A stretch of DNA of 64,000 nucleotides from assembly GCF_000346615.1 (NCBI RefSeq), contig NZ_ANNU01000006.1, positions 1-64,000 on the forward strand. Direction: 5' to 3'. Shown in pieces: positions 37,657 through 46,982 of this stretch. Origin of the DNA: Nafulsella turpanensis ZLM-10 (GTDB lineage Bacteria; Bacteroidota; Bacteroidia; Cytophagales; Cyclobacteriaceae). Every line of letters begins with the position of its first letter. Position 1 is the first letter of the stretch. The notes under the pieces were generated by a model. The model searched no databases. It was not told where the DNA came from and saw only the letters and a list, made by a program, of their open reading frames with translations. Both the position numbers and the translations under genes were made by a program.

Positions 37657-38454
37657 ATGTGTATGACAAAGTTTATCTTCCGACTTATTTGTTTTGGACT
37701 TATTGCCGGCCTCGCGGGCTCCTGCAGAGCCTATAAACAGGATATAATGCTCCGGGTAGAGGACCTGGAGCCCGGAATGTTAAAGATGGAAGTGGCGGAG
37801 GCCGAAAGGAATTACACCATACAGCCAGATGACCTGCTGGAAGTAGCCGTTTACACCAATAAAGGCGAGCGTATTATTGATCCCGATTTTGCCCTGATGC
37901 GGGAATTAGGTGCCGGCACAGGCCAGGCTCAGCAAAACCGCAGCTCCCCTAAATACCTGGTACAGGAAAACGGGCTTGTAAAGCTTCCGATGATAGGCGA
38001 AATTGAGCTGGAAGGCTATACCCTCCCGCAGGCCGACAGTGTTCTTTCCCGGGCCTACAACGAGTATTATAAAGAGTCTTTTGTTCTTACCAGCTTCGTC
38101 AATAAACGGGTGGTGGTACTGGGAGCTACCGGCGGCATGGTAATTCCATTGCCTAACGAAAATATGAGCCTGCTGGAGGTACTGGCCCTGGCCGGCGGTA
38201 TAGCAGGCAAAGGAAAGGCCTATAACATCCGCCTTATCAGCGGCGATTTGGATAATCCACAGGTGCAGCTCATTGATTTAAGTACTATAGAAGGAATGCG
38301 GCAGGCATCCCTGCAGGTACATTCCGGCGATATTGTATATGTAGAGCCTATGCGAAAGGTACTTACGGAAACTATTCGGGATATAACTCCGGTTGTAAGT
38401 CTTGTAACCAGTGCACTGACCCTGCTGGTGATTATTGTAAATTTGAATCCCTGA
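37657..38454 (+). CDS. Polysaccharide export outer-membrane lipoprotein (Wza-like)
   Basis: This 265-residue protein is a probable outer-membrane export component for a surface polysaccharide. The lipobox AGLAGSC places Cys23 as lipidated. The Poly_export domain (NYTIQPDDLLEVAVYT, about 50-65) is followed by an SLBB-type domain (VVVLGATGGMVIPLPNENMS, about 150-170). A C-terminal hydrophobic segment (about 240-262) may span a membrane, as is common in Bacteroidota. ATG at 37657 or 37663 is possible. It is upstream of and probably translated with the Wzc-like kinase. Confidence 0.92.
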   Translation: MCMTKFIFRLICFGLIAGLAGSCRAYKQDIMLRVEDLEPGMLKMEVAEAERNYTIQPDDLLEVAVYTNKGERIIDPDFALMRELGAGTGQAQQNRSSPKYLVQENGLVKLPMIGEIELEGYTLPQADSVLSRAYNEYYKESFVLTSFVNKRVVVLGATGGMVIPLPNENMSLLEVLALAGGIAGKGKAYNIRLISGDLDNPQVQLIDLSTIEGMRQASLQVHSGDIVYVEPMRKVLTETIRDITPVVSLVTSALTLLVIIVNLNP

Positions 38455-38488
38455 GCCTGTTGGGGTCCATTACTAAACTTTTATAAAG

Positions 38489-40849
38489 TTGAAAGAGAGC
38501 GAGTTCAATTTTCGGACCGAAATACCCGATGAGCAAAACAGCAGCCAAAGCAATCTGGACCTGGAGAAGCTCATTAGTGTAGTGCGCAAGAGCCTGCCCT
38601 ACGTACTGGGGATTTTCATCTTCTGTGTACTGGCTTCCTATCTTTTTATCCGCTACACCAAGCCTCTTTATAAATCGGAGTCGGTACTGCAGCTGGATAT
38701 AAAGAGTGAGGCAGCGGTTTTCGGCTTTCAGGAAATGCAAAATCCTCCCTCCAGCCGGAATGTCAGCGGAATGTCTGAAGAAATTGAATTAATCCGCTCA
38801 AAGCTTTTCCTTACCCAGGTTATTCAGGCACTCGACCTTGATGTGAGCTATTTTACAGAAGGTAAAATATTAGATGACGAAAAATACCGCAGCGCCCCTT
38901 TCGAAATTCAGTACCTGGTAAAAGACGAAACTTTCTTTAATAAGAAAATCTTTGTCGACCTCCTCGATAAAGATTATTACCAGCTCCGCTTTGACGCAAA
39001 CGGACAGGAATTTAGTCAACGTTACCGCTTTGGCGAAAAGGTACAAACTCCTTACCTCGACCTGGTACTGGTGCCGACGGATATTTATACTACAGAAACC
39101 GGCAAGGATCCTTACTACTTTATCCTCAACAGCGACAATGCGCTTATACAATATTTACGCGATAAGCTGGAAGTTCAGGTACTAAACCTTAGTGCCAAAA
39201 CAATTAATGTTTCGTTCACCGATCACAATGCCCAAAAGGCGCGTGTGCTGGTCGATGTGCTGAGCAATCTTTACCTCCGCTATACAGAAGAGGAAAAGAA
39301 CAGGGCCAATGTTAATAAAATTGAATTCTTAAATGCCCAGCTAAAAGAAACTGAGGCCAAACTGGAAGATTACGAAAACTATTTCGAGAGTTTTACCATC
39401 GATAACCGAACAACTAACCTGACTGGCGATATCAATAAAACCATCGGCTTCATGCTGCAAATAGACAGTCAGCGGGTTGAAATAAGGAGGCAGCTCAGTG
39501 CCCTCCACAATATCGAACAGCAAGCAAAAAACAACTCCTCCCTCCATAAAGGCAGTTTTAGCAGTACAGGCGAACCACTGCTCCCACCGTCCATTACAGA
39601 AAAGCTGGAAAAGGTGAATGAACTGGCAGATGAAAGCAGGCTGCTCCTTGAATCGTATAATGAAAATACAAAAGCCTATCAGCTAAAGCAGAAAGAGCTA
39701 AATTTACTGAAGGAAGAGCTCTACCAGGCAGTAGCACTTTACCAGCTACAACTTCAGGAACAGCTGAATAAGCTGGAAGAGCGCCGGGAAACGCTGCAGG
39801 CTAATTTTGTGCAGCTCCCTTCGAAAGGAACGGAATTTAACCGCATTGAACGAAACTACCAGCAGTTGATAGGCTTTCTTCTTACCCTGCAGGAGCGCAA
39901 AATTGAATTTGAGATTGCCAGTGCCGGTACTACTACGGATTTTAAAATACTTTCATCTGCCAGCCTGCCGGCGTCGCCTATTTCGCCTGACAAGCTGATG
40001 ATTAATGGCATTGGACTAATGGCAGGCTTGTTCCTTAGCCTCATGTTTGTTGGTACCCGCTATTTTCTTGATAATAAGATCACCAATATTAGCGAAGTAG
40101 AGCGATTAAGTGCGGTAACAGTACTGGGCGCCCTCCCGGCTGCCCGGATAAAAAAACAACACGCAAGTTTAATAGTCGCCGAAAATCCAAAATCATCCTT
40201 TAGTGAGGCCATGCGCTCTATCCGCACCAATATGGATTTTCTGGCAGCCAGGCAGCAGAACAGGGTAATATCTGTCACCTCCACTGTAAGTGGCGAAGGC
40301 AAAACTTTTGTTACCATTAACCTTGCTGGTATTATTGCCTTCTCCGGAAAAAAGGTGGTAGTACTCGACCTCGATATGCGCAAACCTAAAGTGCACCAGG
40401 CCTTTGGCGGAGAGAATTCTGAAAAAGGCCTCAGCACAGTGCTTATTGGGAAGCATAATATTGAGGACTGTGTACAAACCAGCAGTATTACAGGACTCGA
40501 TTATATACCTGCCGGCCCTATGCCTCCCAACCCCTCGGAACTGGTAATGAATGGAGATTTTGACCGGCTACTGGCGGCCCTTAAAACCCGCTACGATGTG
40601 ATTGTAATTGATACACCCCCGGTAGGCCTGGTAACAGACGGTATCCTGATTATGAAGAAGGCAGATTTACCGCTCTATGTGTTTAAGGCAGAATATTCAA
40701 AAAAATCCTTCTTTAAAACCTTAAACCGCCTGACAACCATCAATCAATTTCAGAATATGGCCGTTATTTTGAACGGAGAAAAGCATGGAAAAGGGTATGC
40801 CTACGGTTACGGCTATGGCTATGGCAGCGGGTACTATGAGGATAAATAA
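38489..40849 (+). CDS. Wzc-like chain-length regulator and tyrosine kinase
   Basis: This 786-residue inner-membrane protein controls polysaccharide polymerisation and export. A Wzz domain with one membrane segment near residue 40 is followed by a coiled-coil region (about 270-460), a second membrane segment (about 505-525) and a BY-kinase domain: Walker A SGEGKTFVTINLA (about 600), A' VVVLDLDMRKPKV and Walker B DVIVIDTPPVG (about 703). It ends in a Tyr-rich tail (GYAYGYGYGYGSGYYEDK, seven Tyr), the autophosphorylation cluster. The start is TTG: the frame has a stop just upstream and no ATG before the transmembrane region. Confidence 0.95.
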   Translation: MKESEFNFRTEIPDEQNSSQSNLDLEKLISVVRKSLPYVLGIFIFCVLASYLFIRYTKPLYKSESVLQLDIKSEAAVFGFQEMQNPPSSRNVSGMSEEIELIRSKLFLTQVIQALDLDVSYFTEGKILDDEKYRSAPFEIQYLVKDETFFNKKIFVDLLDKDYYQLRFDANGQEFSQRYRFGEKVQTPYLDLVLVPTDIYTTETGKDPYYFILNSDNALIQYLRDKLEVQVLNLSAKTINVSFTDHNAQKARVLVDVLSNLYLRYTEEEKNRANVNKIEFLNAQLKETEAKLEDYENYFESFTIDNRTTNLTGDINKTIGFMLQIDSQRVEIRRQLSALHNIEQQAKNNSSLHKGSFSSTGEPLLPPSITEKLEKVNELADESRLLLESYNENTKAYQLKQKELNLLKEELYQAVALYQLQLQEQLNKLEERRETLQANFVQLPSKGTEFNRIERNYQQLIGFLLTLQERKIEFEIASAGTTTDFKILSSASLPASPISPDKLMINGIGLMAGLFLSLMFVGTRYFLDNKITNISEVERLSAVTVLGALPAARIKKQHASLIVAENPKSSFSEAMRSIRTNMDFLAARQQNRVISVTSTVSGEGKTFVTINLAGIIAFSGKKVVVLDLDMRKPKVHQAFGGENSEKGLSTVLIGKHNIEDCVQTSSITGLDYIPAGPMPPNPSELVMNGDFDRLLAALKTRYDVIVIDTPPVGLVTDGILIMKKADLPLYVFKAEYSKKSFFKTLNRLTTINQFQNMAVILNGEKHGKGYAYGYGYGYGSGYYEDK

Positions 40850-40932
40850 GTAGCTGCTGGTGGCTGGCACCTGAAAGCTTCCTTATTATTTTTGTTTTCT
40901 ATTCTCTAAAATTAAAATTCCTGAAACATATT

Positions 40933-41673
40933 TTGCTAGATTTTTTAAAGAAGAAAAAGAAAAGAACCAGCGTTGCGCCCTTAAGTGTGGATATTCATTC
41001 CCACCTGCTGCCAGGCATCGATGATGGCGCAAAGTCGCTGGAGGAATCGCTGGAGCTTTTAACGCACTTCCGCGATTTGGGCTACCGAAAGGTAATTACC
41101 ACGCCCCATATCATGAGCGATTTTTACCAGAATACACCGGCCATTATCCGCCAGAAACTGGAGGAATTACAGGAGGCAGCAAGGCAGCAACAGCTGGATA
41201 TAGAAATAAACGCTGCCGCCGAATATTACCTCGACGAGCAGTTTTATGCCCTGCTGGATAAGCCTGAGCAGCTACTGACTTTCGGCAAAAATTATATTCT
41301 GTTCGAAACCGGCTTTATAAACCAGCCCGTTATTCTGTTCGACGCTATATTCAAAATGCAGTCGCAGGGACTTAAGCCCATCTTTGCCCACCCGGAGCGG
41401 TATTCTTATATACAGGGAAATTACCAGATGGCCCGCGATATCGCCGAAAGAGGAGCGCTCCTGCAGCTCAACCTCAATTCCCTCTCCGGCTACTACTCGC
41501 CCATGGCAAAAAAAACAGCCGAAAAGCTCATCGACGACGGGCTCATCAGCTTCGTAGGCAGCGATATGCACAACATCCGCCATATGGAAAGCCTGTCGGA
41601 TTCGATTAATAAGAAATATTTCGATAAATTGCTCACACTGGATTTGCTCAATAACTCTTTACTCGATTCATGA
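40933..41673 (+). CDS. Protein-tyrosine phosphatase of the PHP family (CpsB/YwqE-like)
   Basis: This 246-residue metal-dependent phosphatase should dephosphorylate the Tyr tail of the kinase just upstream. The PHP motifs are DIHSHLLPGIDDG (about 21-33), TTPHIM, the Glu in AAAEYYLDE, FAHPERY and GSDMHNIRHM near the C-terminus. The N-terminus (MLDFLKKKKKRT) is typical. The start is TTG; no ATG in frame precedes the motifs. Its ATGA end overlaps the start of the next gene, so translation is coupled. Confidence 0.93.
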   Translation: MLDFLKKKKKRTSVAPLSVDIHSHLLPGIDDGAKSLEESLELLTHFRDLGYRKVITTPHIMSDFYQNTPAIIRQKLEELQEAARQQQLDIEINAAAEYYLDEQFYALLDKPEQLLTFGKNYILFETGFINQPVILFDAIFKMQSQGLKPIFAHPERYSYIQGNYQMARDIAERGALLQLNLNSLSGYYSPMAKKTAEKLIDDGLISFVGSDMHNIRHMESLSDSINKKYFDKLLTLDLLNNSLLDS

Positions 41674-42641
41674 TTTTTCTTACCGGTGCCAGCGGATTGC
41701 TTGGCAGTTACATTTGCAGGAAGCTGGTTCAGGAGGGCAATGCTGTACGGGCAATGAAGCGAAAGAACAGCAATCTCGCCCTTCTTCAGGATATTGAAGC
41801 AAAAATTGAATGGGTTGAGGGCGATTTGCTGGACATCCTCTCCCTGCAGGAAGGCTTAAAAGGCTGCAGTAAAATTATTCATTGTGCAGGCATGGTCTCT
41901 TATCATGCTAAGGATGCCGATAAGCTCATGAAGGTAAACCAGGAAGGAACGGCCAACCTGGTAAATGTAGCCCTGCAGCAAAACATCAGCACCTTTGTTC
42001 ATATCAGCTCTGTGGCTGCCATAGGACGTTCCGCTAAAGCCGGCAAAATAACTGAGAACTTTAAATGGTCGGAGGCCGATGAGCATACCGCTTATGGCAT
42101 TAGCAAGCACCTGGCCGAAATGGAGGTATTTCGCGGAGGTGTGGAAGGCCTGGAAGTAGTAATCTTAAATCCTGCTCTCGTACTCGCTCCAGGTCCGTGG
42201 GACCAAAGCAGCATGCAGGTGTTTAAGTATGTAAACGAGCAAAGGCCTTTTTATACAAGGGGTTGCATGAATTACATAGATGCCCGCGATGTGGCTAATA
42301 TCACCCTTCTGGCCCTCGAAGGAGCTTTAAAGGCAGGTGAGCGCTACATCCTTTCTGCCGGCCATATTTCTTACAGGCACTTTTTCGAACTTGCCGCTAA
42401 ATACCTGCACAAAAAAGCCCCTTCTGTTCAGGTAAATTCTTACCTCTTACAAGCCGCTTATTATTTCGAAGGACTGCGATCGCGCCTAATGGGAGAACAG
42501 CCCGTTATTACGAAAGAAACCCTAAAACTTGCGCAGCAGCAGCTGATTTTCGATAACACAAAGATCCGCCAAACACTTGACTATCAATTTATTCCTCTTG
42601 AAGAAAGTATCCGCTGGACTTGTCAGCAGTTAAAAGCCTGA
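41670..42641 (+). CDS. NAD-dependent epimerase/dehydratase
   Basis: This 323-residue extended SDR protein starts with the nucleotide-binding FLTGASGLLGSYI (GxxGxxG, about 3-15) and has a catalytic YGISK (about 142-146). It is similar to dihydroflavonol-reductase-like and sugar-nucleotide epimerases. The substrate is unknown; the four-base overlap with the CpsB-like phosphatase suggests a role in the same polysaccharide unit, though many Bacteroidota keep such a gene next to core genes. No terminator was seen after it. Confidence 0.88.
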   Translation: MIFLTGASGLLGSYICRKLVQEGNAVRAMKRKNSNLALLQDIEAKIEWVEGDLLDILSLQEGLKGCSKIIHCAGMVSYHAKDADKLMKVNQEGTANLVNVALQQNISTFVHISSVAAIGRSAKAGKITENFKWSEADEHTAYGISKHLAEMEVFRGGVEGLEVVILNPALVLAPGPWDQSSMQVFKYVNEQRPFYTRGCMNYIDARDVANITLLALEGALKAGERYILSAGHISYRHFFELAAKYLHKKAPSVQVNSYLLQAAYYFEGLRSRLMGEQPVITKETLKLAQQQLIFDNTKIRQTLDYQFIPLEESIRWTCQQLKA

Positions 42642-42735
42642 AATGCTTCAATTAGGCCTAATTTATTACGCCCTCTGTTATTTCTGGCATTGAATGTGCT
42701 ATCTTAGATGATAAGAATTAAAGGTTGAAAACGGA

Positions 42736-44133
42736 ATGGCAGAGAACTATAAAAGAAGACAAGAAGAGAAGGAGCTAATCAGAAAATTCGAAGAGGAGCT
42801 GAATAGTGCTGATAATTCTTATTTTGAACTGGAGGCTTACGAAACCATTATTAGTTTCTATATCAATAATGGCAAATGGCCAAAAGCAATTAAGGCCTGC
42901 ACCAGGGCCAGCGAACAATACCCTTTCTCTACAGAAATCCTGGGTTTAAAAATTCAGATTCTTACGCATCTGGAAAAATATACCGAGGCGATGGAAATAC
43001 TGGAGGAGGCGGAAGCCCTGCAGCCCAACGACTCCGAGGTAATTTCATTAAAAGCCAACATCCTCTCGCATTGCGGCCGGTACGACGAGGCCATTGCCCT
43101 TTATGAAAAGGCACTTATTTTCTCGGCCGATAAGGATGAGGTGCACTACCAGATTGGCCTTACCTACCAGAGCCTTGGCAAGTATGAAGAAGCCATCAGT
43201 CAGTACAAATCGGCTATTGAGCTAAACATCAATCATGAGAACTCGCTCTACGAACTTGCTTACTGCCTTGATGTAACCGGCCAGCTCGAAAGCAGCCTTT
43301 CTTACTATCAGAAGTTTATCGACCGCGACCCTTATTCCTATTATGCCTGGTATAACATTGGCATTATCTACAATAAGCTGGCCCGTTTCGACGAGGCGGT
43401 GGAAGCCTATGAGTTTGCCATTGCCATTAATGAGCGCTTTGCTTCGGCCCACTTTAATATGGCCAACTCGCTCATGAACCTCTGCCGCTATTCCGATGCA
43501 CTGGAATCTTACAAAAACACACATAAGAACGAAGGCCCCAGTGCCGAAACCTACTGCTGTATTGGTGCCGCCTATGAAAAGCTGGGCACTTACGATATGG
43601 CCGTAAAATATTACCAGAAGGCTACCAAAATGGACGGCCTTTACGATGAGGCCTGGTTTGGCATAGGCTCCTGCATGATGCAGCAGAACCGGGCCTACGA
43701 GTCTATCCACTTTATTACCAGGGCCCTAAAGTACGACAATAATAACCCGCTGTACTGGCAAACGCTGGCCGAAGCAGAGTACAAGATAGGTAATATCATG
43801 TCCAGCTTCGATGCTTACCAGGAAGCCAGCCAGCATGACCCCTGCAACCCGGGCATCTGGCTCGACTGGTCTTTAATTTACTATGAGCAGAATGAGTTTG
43901 ATAAAGCACTGGTTATTGTAAAAGCTGGCCTGGACGAGCTGCCGGATAATGCCGAACTCAATTACCGGGCGGCTGTTTATTTAATTTCTGCAGGTAAATA
44001 TAAGGAAGCCTTTAATTTTCTGGAAAATGCTTTAATTTTGGACTTTGACAAGCATACCTTGCTTTTTGACTTCTTCCCTAAGCAGGAGACCCAAAAAGCA
44101 CTGTACAAGATCATTGACCAATTTAGAAAATAA
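42736..44133 (+). CDS. Tetratricopeptide repeat protein
   Basis: This 465-residue protein is made almost wholly of TPR helices (about 11 repeats from 35 to 440, for example AWYNIGIIYNKLARFDEAVE and YDEAWFGIGSCMMQQNRAYE). No signal peptide or catalytic domain was seen, so it is probably a cytoplasmic scaffold. Its partners are unknown. It lies 9 bases before the ComA-like gene and is likely co-transcribed with it. Confidence 0.92.
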   Translation: MAENYKRRQEEKELIRKFEEELNSADNSYFELEAYETIISFYINNGKWPKAIKACTRASEQYPFSTEILGLKIQILTHLEKYTEAMEILEEAEALQPNDSEVISLKANILSHCGRYDEAIALYEKALIFSADKDEVHYQIGLTYQSLGKYEEAISQYKSAIELNINHENSLYELAYCLDVTGQLESSLSYYQKFIDRDPYSYYAWYNIGIIYNKLARFDEAVEAYEFAIAINERFASAHFNMANSLMNLCRYSDALESYKNTHKNEGPSAETYCCIGAAYEKLGTYDMAVKYYQKATKMDGLYDEAWFGIGSCMMQQNRAYESIHFITRALKYDNNNPLYWQTLAEAEYKIGNIMSSFDAYQEASQHDPCNPGIWLDWSLIYYEQNEFDKALVIVKAGLDELPDNAELNYRAAVYLISAGKYKEAFNFLENALILDFDKHTLLFDFFPKQETQKALYKIIDQFRK

Positions 44134-44142
44134 AGCATTTGC

Positions 44143-44910
44143 ATGAATTACCAATTAGCGCAAATCCCTGACAGGACACAGAAACCGCGGGATTTTGGCT
44201 TTACCATGGCAATGGATAAAGGCCTGAGCATAAGGGAAGTAGAAGACTTCCTGAGCATGTCCAGCGAATATGTAGATATTGTAAAACTGGGATGGGCCAC
44301 CTCCTTTGTAACACCAAACCTTAAGGAGAAACTCCGGGTATACAGAGAAGCAAATATACCAGTGTACTTTGGCGGCACGCTCTTCGAGGCTTTTATCGCC
44401 CGTAACCAGTTCGACGACTACCGCCGTATCCTGGACGAGTTCGAACTAACGCATGCCGAGGTATCGGACGGCTCTATTGAACTGGACCACCAGCTGAAGT
44501 GTGAGTATATCCGCCAGCTATCTGAGCAGGTAACAGTACTTTCAGAGGTAGGCTCTAAAGATGCCGATAAAATCATTCCGCCTTACAAATGGATTAACCT
44601 GATGCAGGCGGAGCTGGATGCCGGTGCCTGGAAGGTAATTGGTGAAGCGCGCGAAGGAGGAAATGTTGGGCTCTTCCGCAGCAGTGGGGAGGTACGCTCC
44701 GGCCTGGTAGAAGAAATTCTCACCAAAATTCCTTTCGAAAAAATTATCTGGGAGGCTCCGCAAAAGTCTCAGCAGGTGTGGTTTATTAAATTGCTGGGCG
44801 CCAATGTAAACCTTGGAAATATCGCTCCAAATGAAGTGATTCCGCTGGAGACCATCCGCCTTGGATTGCGTGGCGATACTTTTAGCCATTTCCTTTCCGA
44901 AACAAAATAA
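44143..44910 (+). CDS. Phosphosulfolactate synthase-like protein (ComA family)
   Basis: This 255-residue protein matches the ComA fold. In methanogens ComA joins sulfite to phosphoenolpyruvate to give (R)-phosphosulfolactate for coenzyme M. Visible family stretches are PRDFGFTMAMDKGLS (about 13-27), VKLGWATSF (about 47-55), FGGTLFEAF, EVSDGSIEL and WKVIGEAREGGNVG (about 164-177). Coenzyme M is not expected here, so the product may serve sulfonolipid or sulfolactate metabolism. It is followed by a hairpin at 44930-44958. Confidence 0.88.
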   Translation: MNYQLAQIPDRTQKPRDFGFTMAMDKGLSIREVEDFLSMSSEYVDIVKLGWATSFVTPNLKEKLRVYREANIPVYFGGTLFEAFIARNQFDDYRRILDEFELTHAEVSDGSIELDHQLKCEYIRQLSEQVTVLSEVGSKDADKIIPPYKWINLMQAELDAGAWKVIGEAREGGNVGLFRSSGEVRSGLVEEILTKIPFEKIIWEAPQKSQQVWFIKLLGANVNLGNIAPNEVIPLETIRLGLRGDTFSHFLSETK

Positions 44911-44929
44911 TAGCAGAATCTATTTATAA

Positions 44930-44958
44930 ACAGGCTTCTCTCCACAGGGGAAGCCTGT
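44930..44958 (+). terminator. Probable terminator after the ComA-like gene
   Basis: A perfect 9-bp stem (ACAGGCTTC at 44930-44938 with GAAGCCTGT at 44950-44958) lies 20 bases past the stop. The following sequence is T-rich but broken, so termination may be partial. Confidence 0.6.
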
Positions 44959-45040
44959 ATCATTTATTGCTGTTTTCTGATTTAAAACTTCGCTAATTTT
45001 ACCGGATATATCATTCTTCCGGACTGGCAATTATTTCTGC

Positions 45041-45982
45041 ATGAGAACTTTTAAAGATTACTTTCTTCTGTATCTGAAAGGTATAGGTATGGGCGGAGCC
45101 GATGTTGTTCCGGGTGTGTCGGGCGGTACGGTTGCTTTTATCACCGGCATTTACCAGGAGCTCCTGGATACCATTAAGTCTTTCGATGTAGAAGCCCTGG
45201 AGCTTTTAAAGGCGAAACGCCTTAAAGATTTCTGGCAACATATTAACGGCACCTTTCTGGTGGTACTGCTTGGTGGCATTGTTACCAGTTTACTAACACT
45301 GGCCCAACTAATTGTGTACCTGCTGGCAACCTATCCTATACAGGTATGGTCCTTCTTTTTCGGGCTCATCATCATCTCGGCCATACTGGTGTTTAAAGAA
45401 ATCAGGAAGTGGAGTATCTGGGTCGCGCTGTTTGGCTTAATAGGCATTGGAATATCGTATTATATCACCATTGCCGCTCCGGCCGAAACGCCTACCGACC
45501 TGTGGTTTATTTTTATTGCAGGAGCCGTAGCCATTTGCGCCATGATACTTCCCGGCATCTCAGGAGCCTTTATTCTGCTCCTCTTTGGTAAGTACGAGTA
45601 TATCCTCAGCTCCCTTCGCGACCTTAACTTTAGCGTTATTATTGTTTTTGCACTGGGCTGCGCTACAGGATTGCTCAGTTTTGTACGCCTGATTTCGTGG
45701 TTGCTCGACCGTTACTACAATATGGCCGTGGCCCTGCTGGCAGGTTTTATGGTCGGTTCCTTAAATAAGGTATGGCCATGGAAGGAAGCGCTACTGTACC
45801 GGGTAGACAGCCACGGCGTTCGGAAAGCAGTGGTCGAGGAAAGTGTAAGCCCTACTGTTTATGCGGAAGTGACCGGACAGGACCCATTAGTACTATCGGC
45901 AGTTTTGTTCATGGCCCTTGGCATTTTTATGATTGTAGCCATCGAAAAAATAGCGGCCGATAAGGTTGGCCCTGAAAAATAA
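45041..45982 (+). CDS. DUF368 membrane protein (PopT-like undecaprenyl-phosphate carrier)
   Basis: This 313-residue protein has about eight hydrophobic segments and the DUF368 hallmark GGADVVPGVSGGTVAFITG (about 18-36), repeated in part as MILPGISGAFILLLFG (about 168-183), which shows the inverted-repeat build. DUF368 proteins have been reported as undecaprenyl-phosphate recycling flippases (PopT). Here this would return the lipid carrier used for wall and surface polysaccharide made by nearby genes. aroE starts 4 bases after its stop. Confidence 0.92.
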   Translation: MRTFKDYFLLYLKGIGMGGADVVPGVSGGTVAFITGIYQELLDTIKSFDVEALELLKAKRLKDFWQHINGTFLVVLLGGIVTSLLTLAQLIVYLLATYPIQVWSFFFGLIIISAILVFKEIRKWSIWVALFGLIGIGISYYITIAAPAETPTDLWFIFIAGAVAICAMILPGISGAFILLLFGKYEYILSSLRDLNFSVIIVFALGCATGLLSFVRLISWLLDRYYNMAVALLAGFMVGSLNKVWPWKEALLYRVDSHGVRKAVVEESVSPTVYAEVTGQDPLVLSAVLFMALGIFMIVAIEKIAADKVGPEK

Positions 45983-45986
45983 TATT

Positions 45987-46730
45987 ATGCGCCTGTTTGG
46001 TTTAATTGGATATCCCCTCGGCCACTCTTTCTCTAAAAAGTATTTTAGTGAGAAGTTTAACAGGGAAGATATTGCAGATGCCCGTTATGAGCTTTTCGAG
46101 CTGCCTGAAATCGCAGGTTTTAAATCGCTTGTGGACTGCCTCCCTGAACTGGAGGGACTGAATGTAACCATCCCCCATAAGCAGGCTGTAATTCCTTACC
46201 TTGATGTACTGGAGGAGAGCGCTAAAAAAGTAGGTGCCGTCAATGTCATCCGCCTGCAAAACGGGAGGCTTACCGGCTATAATTCCGATTACTTTGGTTT
46301 TAAGCGATCGCTCGAGCAATGGCTGCCAAAGAGCAGGAGAGAACTGCAGGCACTCGTTTTAGGAACTGGAGGTGCTTCCAAAGCTGTTAGCGCCGCCTTA
46401 AAGGATTTGAACATCCCTTTTCAACTTGTTTCCAGAACGGCCGGGCCGCAGCTGCTGAGCTATCAGGCCCTAAAAGCTCAGCCAGAATTGTTAAAGGAAC
46501 ACCAGCTGATAATCAATACAACCCCCTTGGGGACAGCCCCCCATACTGAAGAGGCCCCTCCGCTCGATTACCAACTCCTCACCCATCAGCACTTTCTCTA
46601 TGACCTGGTATACAACCCTGCCAAAACCCGCTTTATGCAGTTAGGTGAAGCCCAGGGGGCACAGGTAAAGAACGGACTGGAAATGCTGCAGCTACAGGCA
46701 GAAAAGGCCTGGGAAATCTGGAACTCCTGA
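45987..46730 (+). CDS. aroE: Shikimate dehydrogenase
   Basis: This enzyme of about 247 residues reduces 3-dehydroshikimate to shikimate in aromatic amino acid synthesis. The ATG at 45987 gives MRLFGLIGYPLGHSFSK, the normal AroE start, and is preferred over an upstream TTG inside DUF368. The shikimate site LNVTIPHKQAV (Lys, about 60-70) and NSDYFGF (about 93-99) are present, as is the cofactor loop LGTGGASKAV (about 123-132). It lies 4 bases after the DUF368 gene. Confidence 0.95.
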   Translation: MRLFGLIGYPLGHSFSKKYFSEKFNREDIADARYELFELPEIAGFKSLVDCLPELEGLNVTIPHKQAVIPYLDVLEESAKKVGAVNVIRLQNGRLTGYNSDYFGFKRSLEQWLPKSRRELQALVLGTGGASKAVSAALKDLNIPFQLVSRTAGPQLLSYQALKAQPELLKEHQLIINTTPLGTAPHTEEAPPLDYQLLTHQHFLYDLVYNPAKTRFMQLGEAQGAQVKNGLEMLQLQAEKAWEIWNS

Positions 46731-46982
46731 TGTACTGATGTTGGAATAGGCTAACGTGTGGGTTCTCTGAACTTATAAAACTCAAATGGCTGAATTAATC
46801 CTAATATTTTTGGGAGGAGTGCACACTTTTGCTCATTTTTTTGTTCTGAATGAAGGCCTTTTAGCCCTTGATGAAAAATCACTAACTTGAACTGACGTAA
46901 AATTAAGCTTCGGCCACTCAGTAAAATGTGTCACCAAGTGGTTTTTAGCACATTTACGCATCAGCAAATCAGCACATTATAT

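Noticed and set aside
45966-45989. TTG start for aroE within the DUF368 gene
   Set aside because: The ATG at 45987 gives the canonical AroE N-terminus 4 bases after the upstream stop; the extension is not conserved in type.
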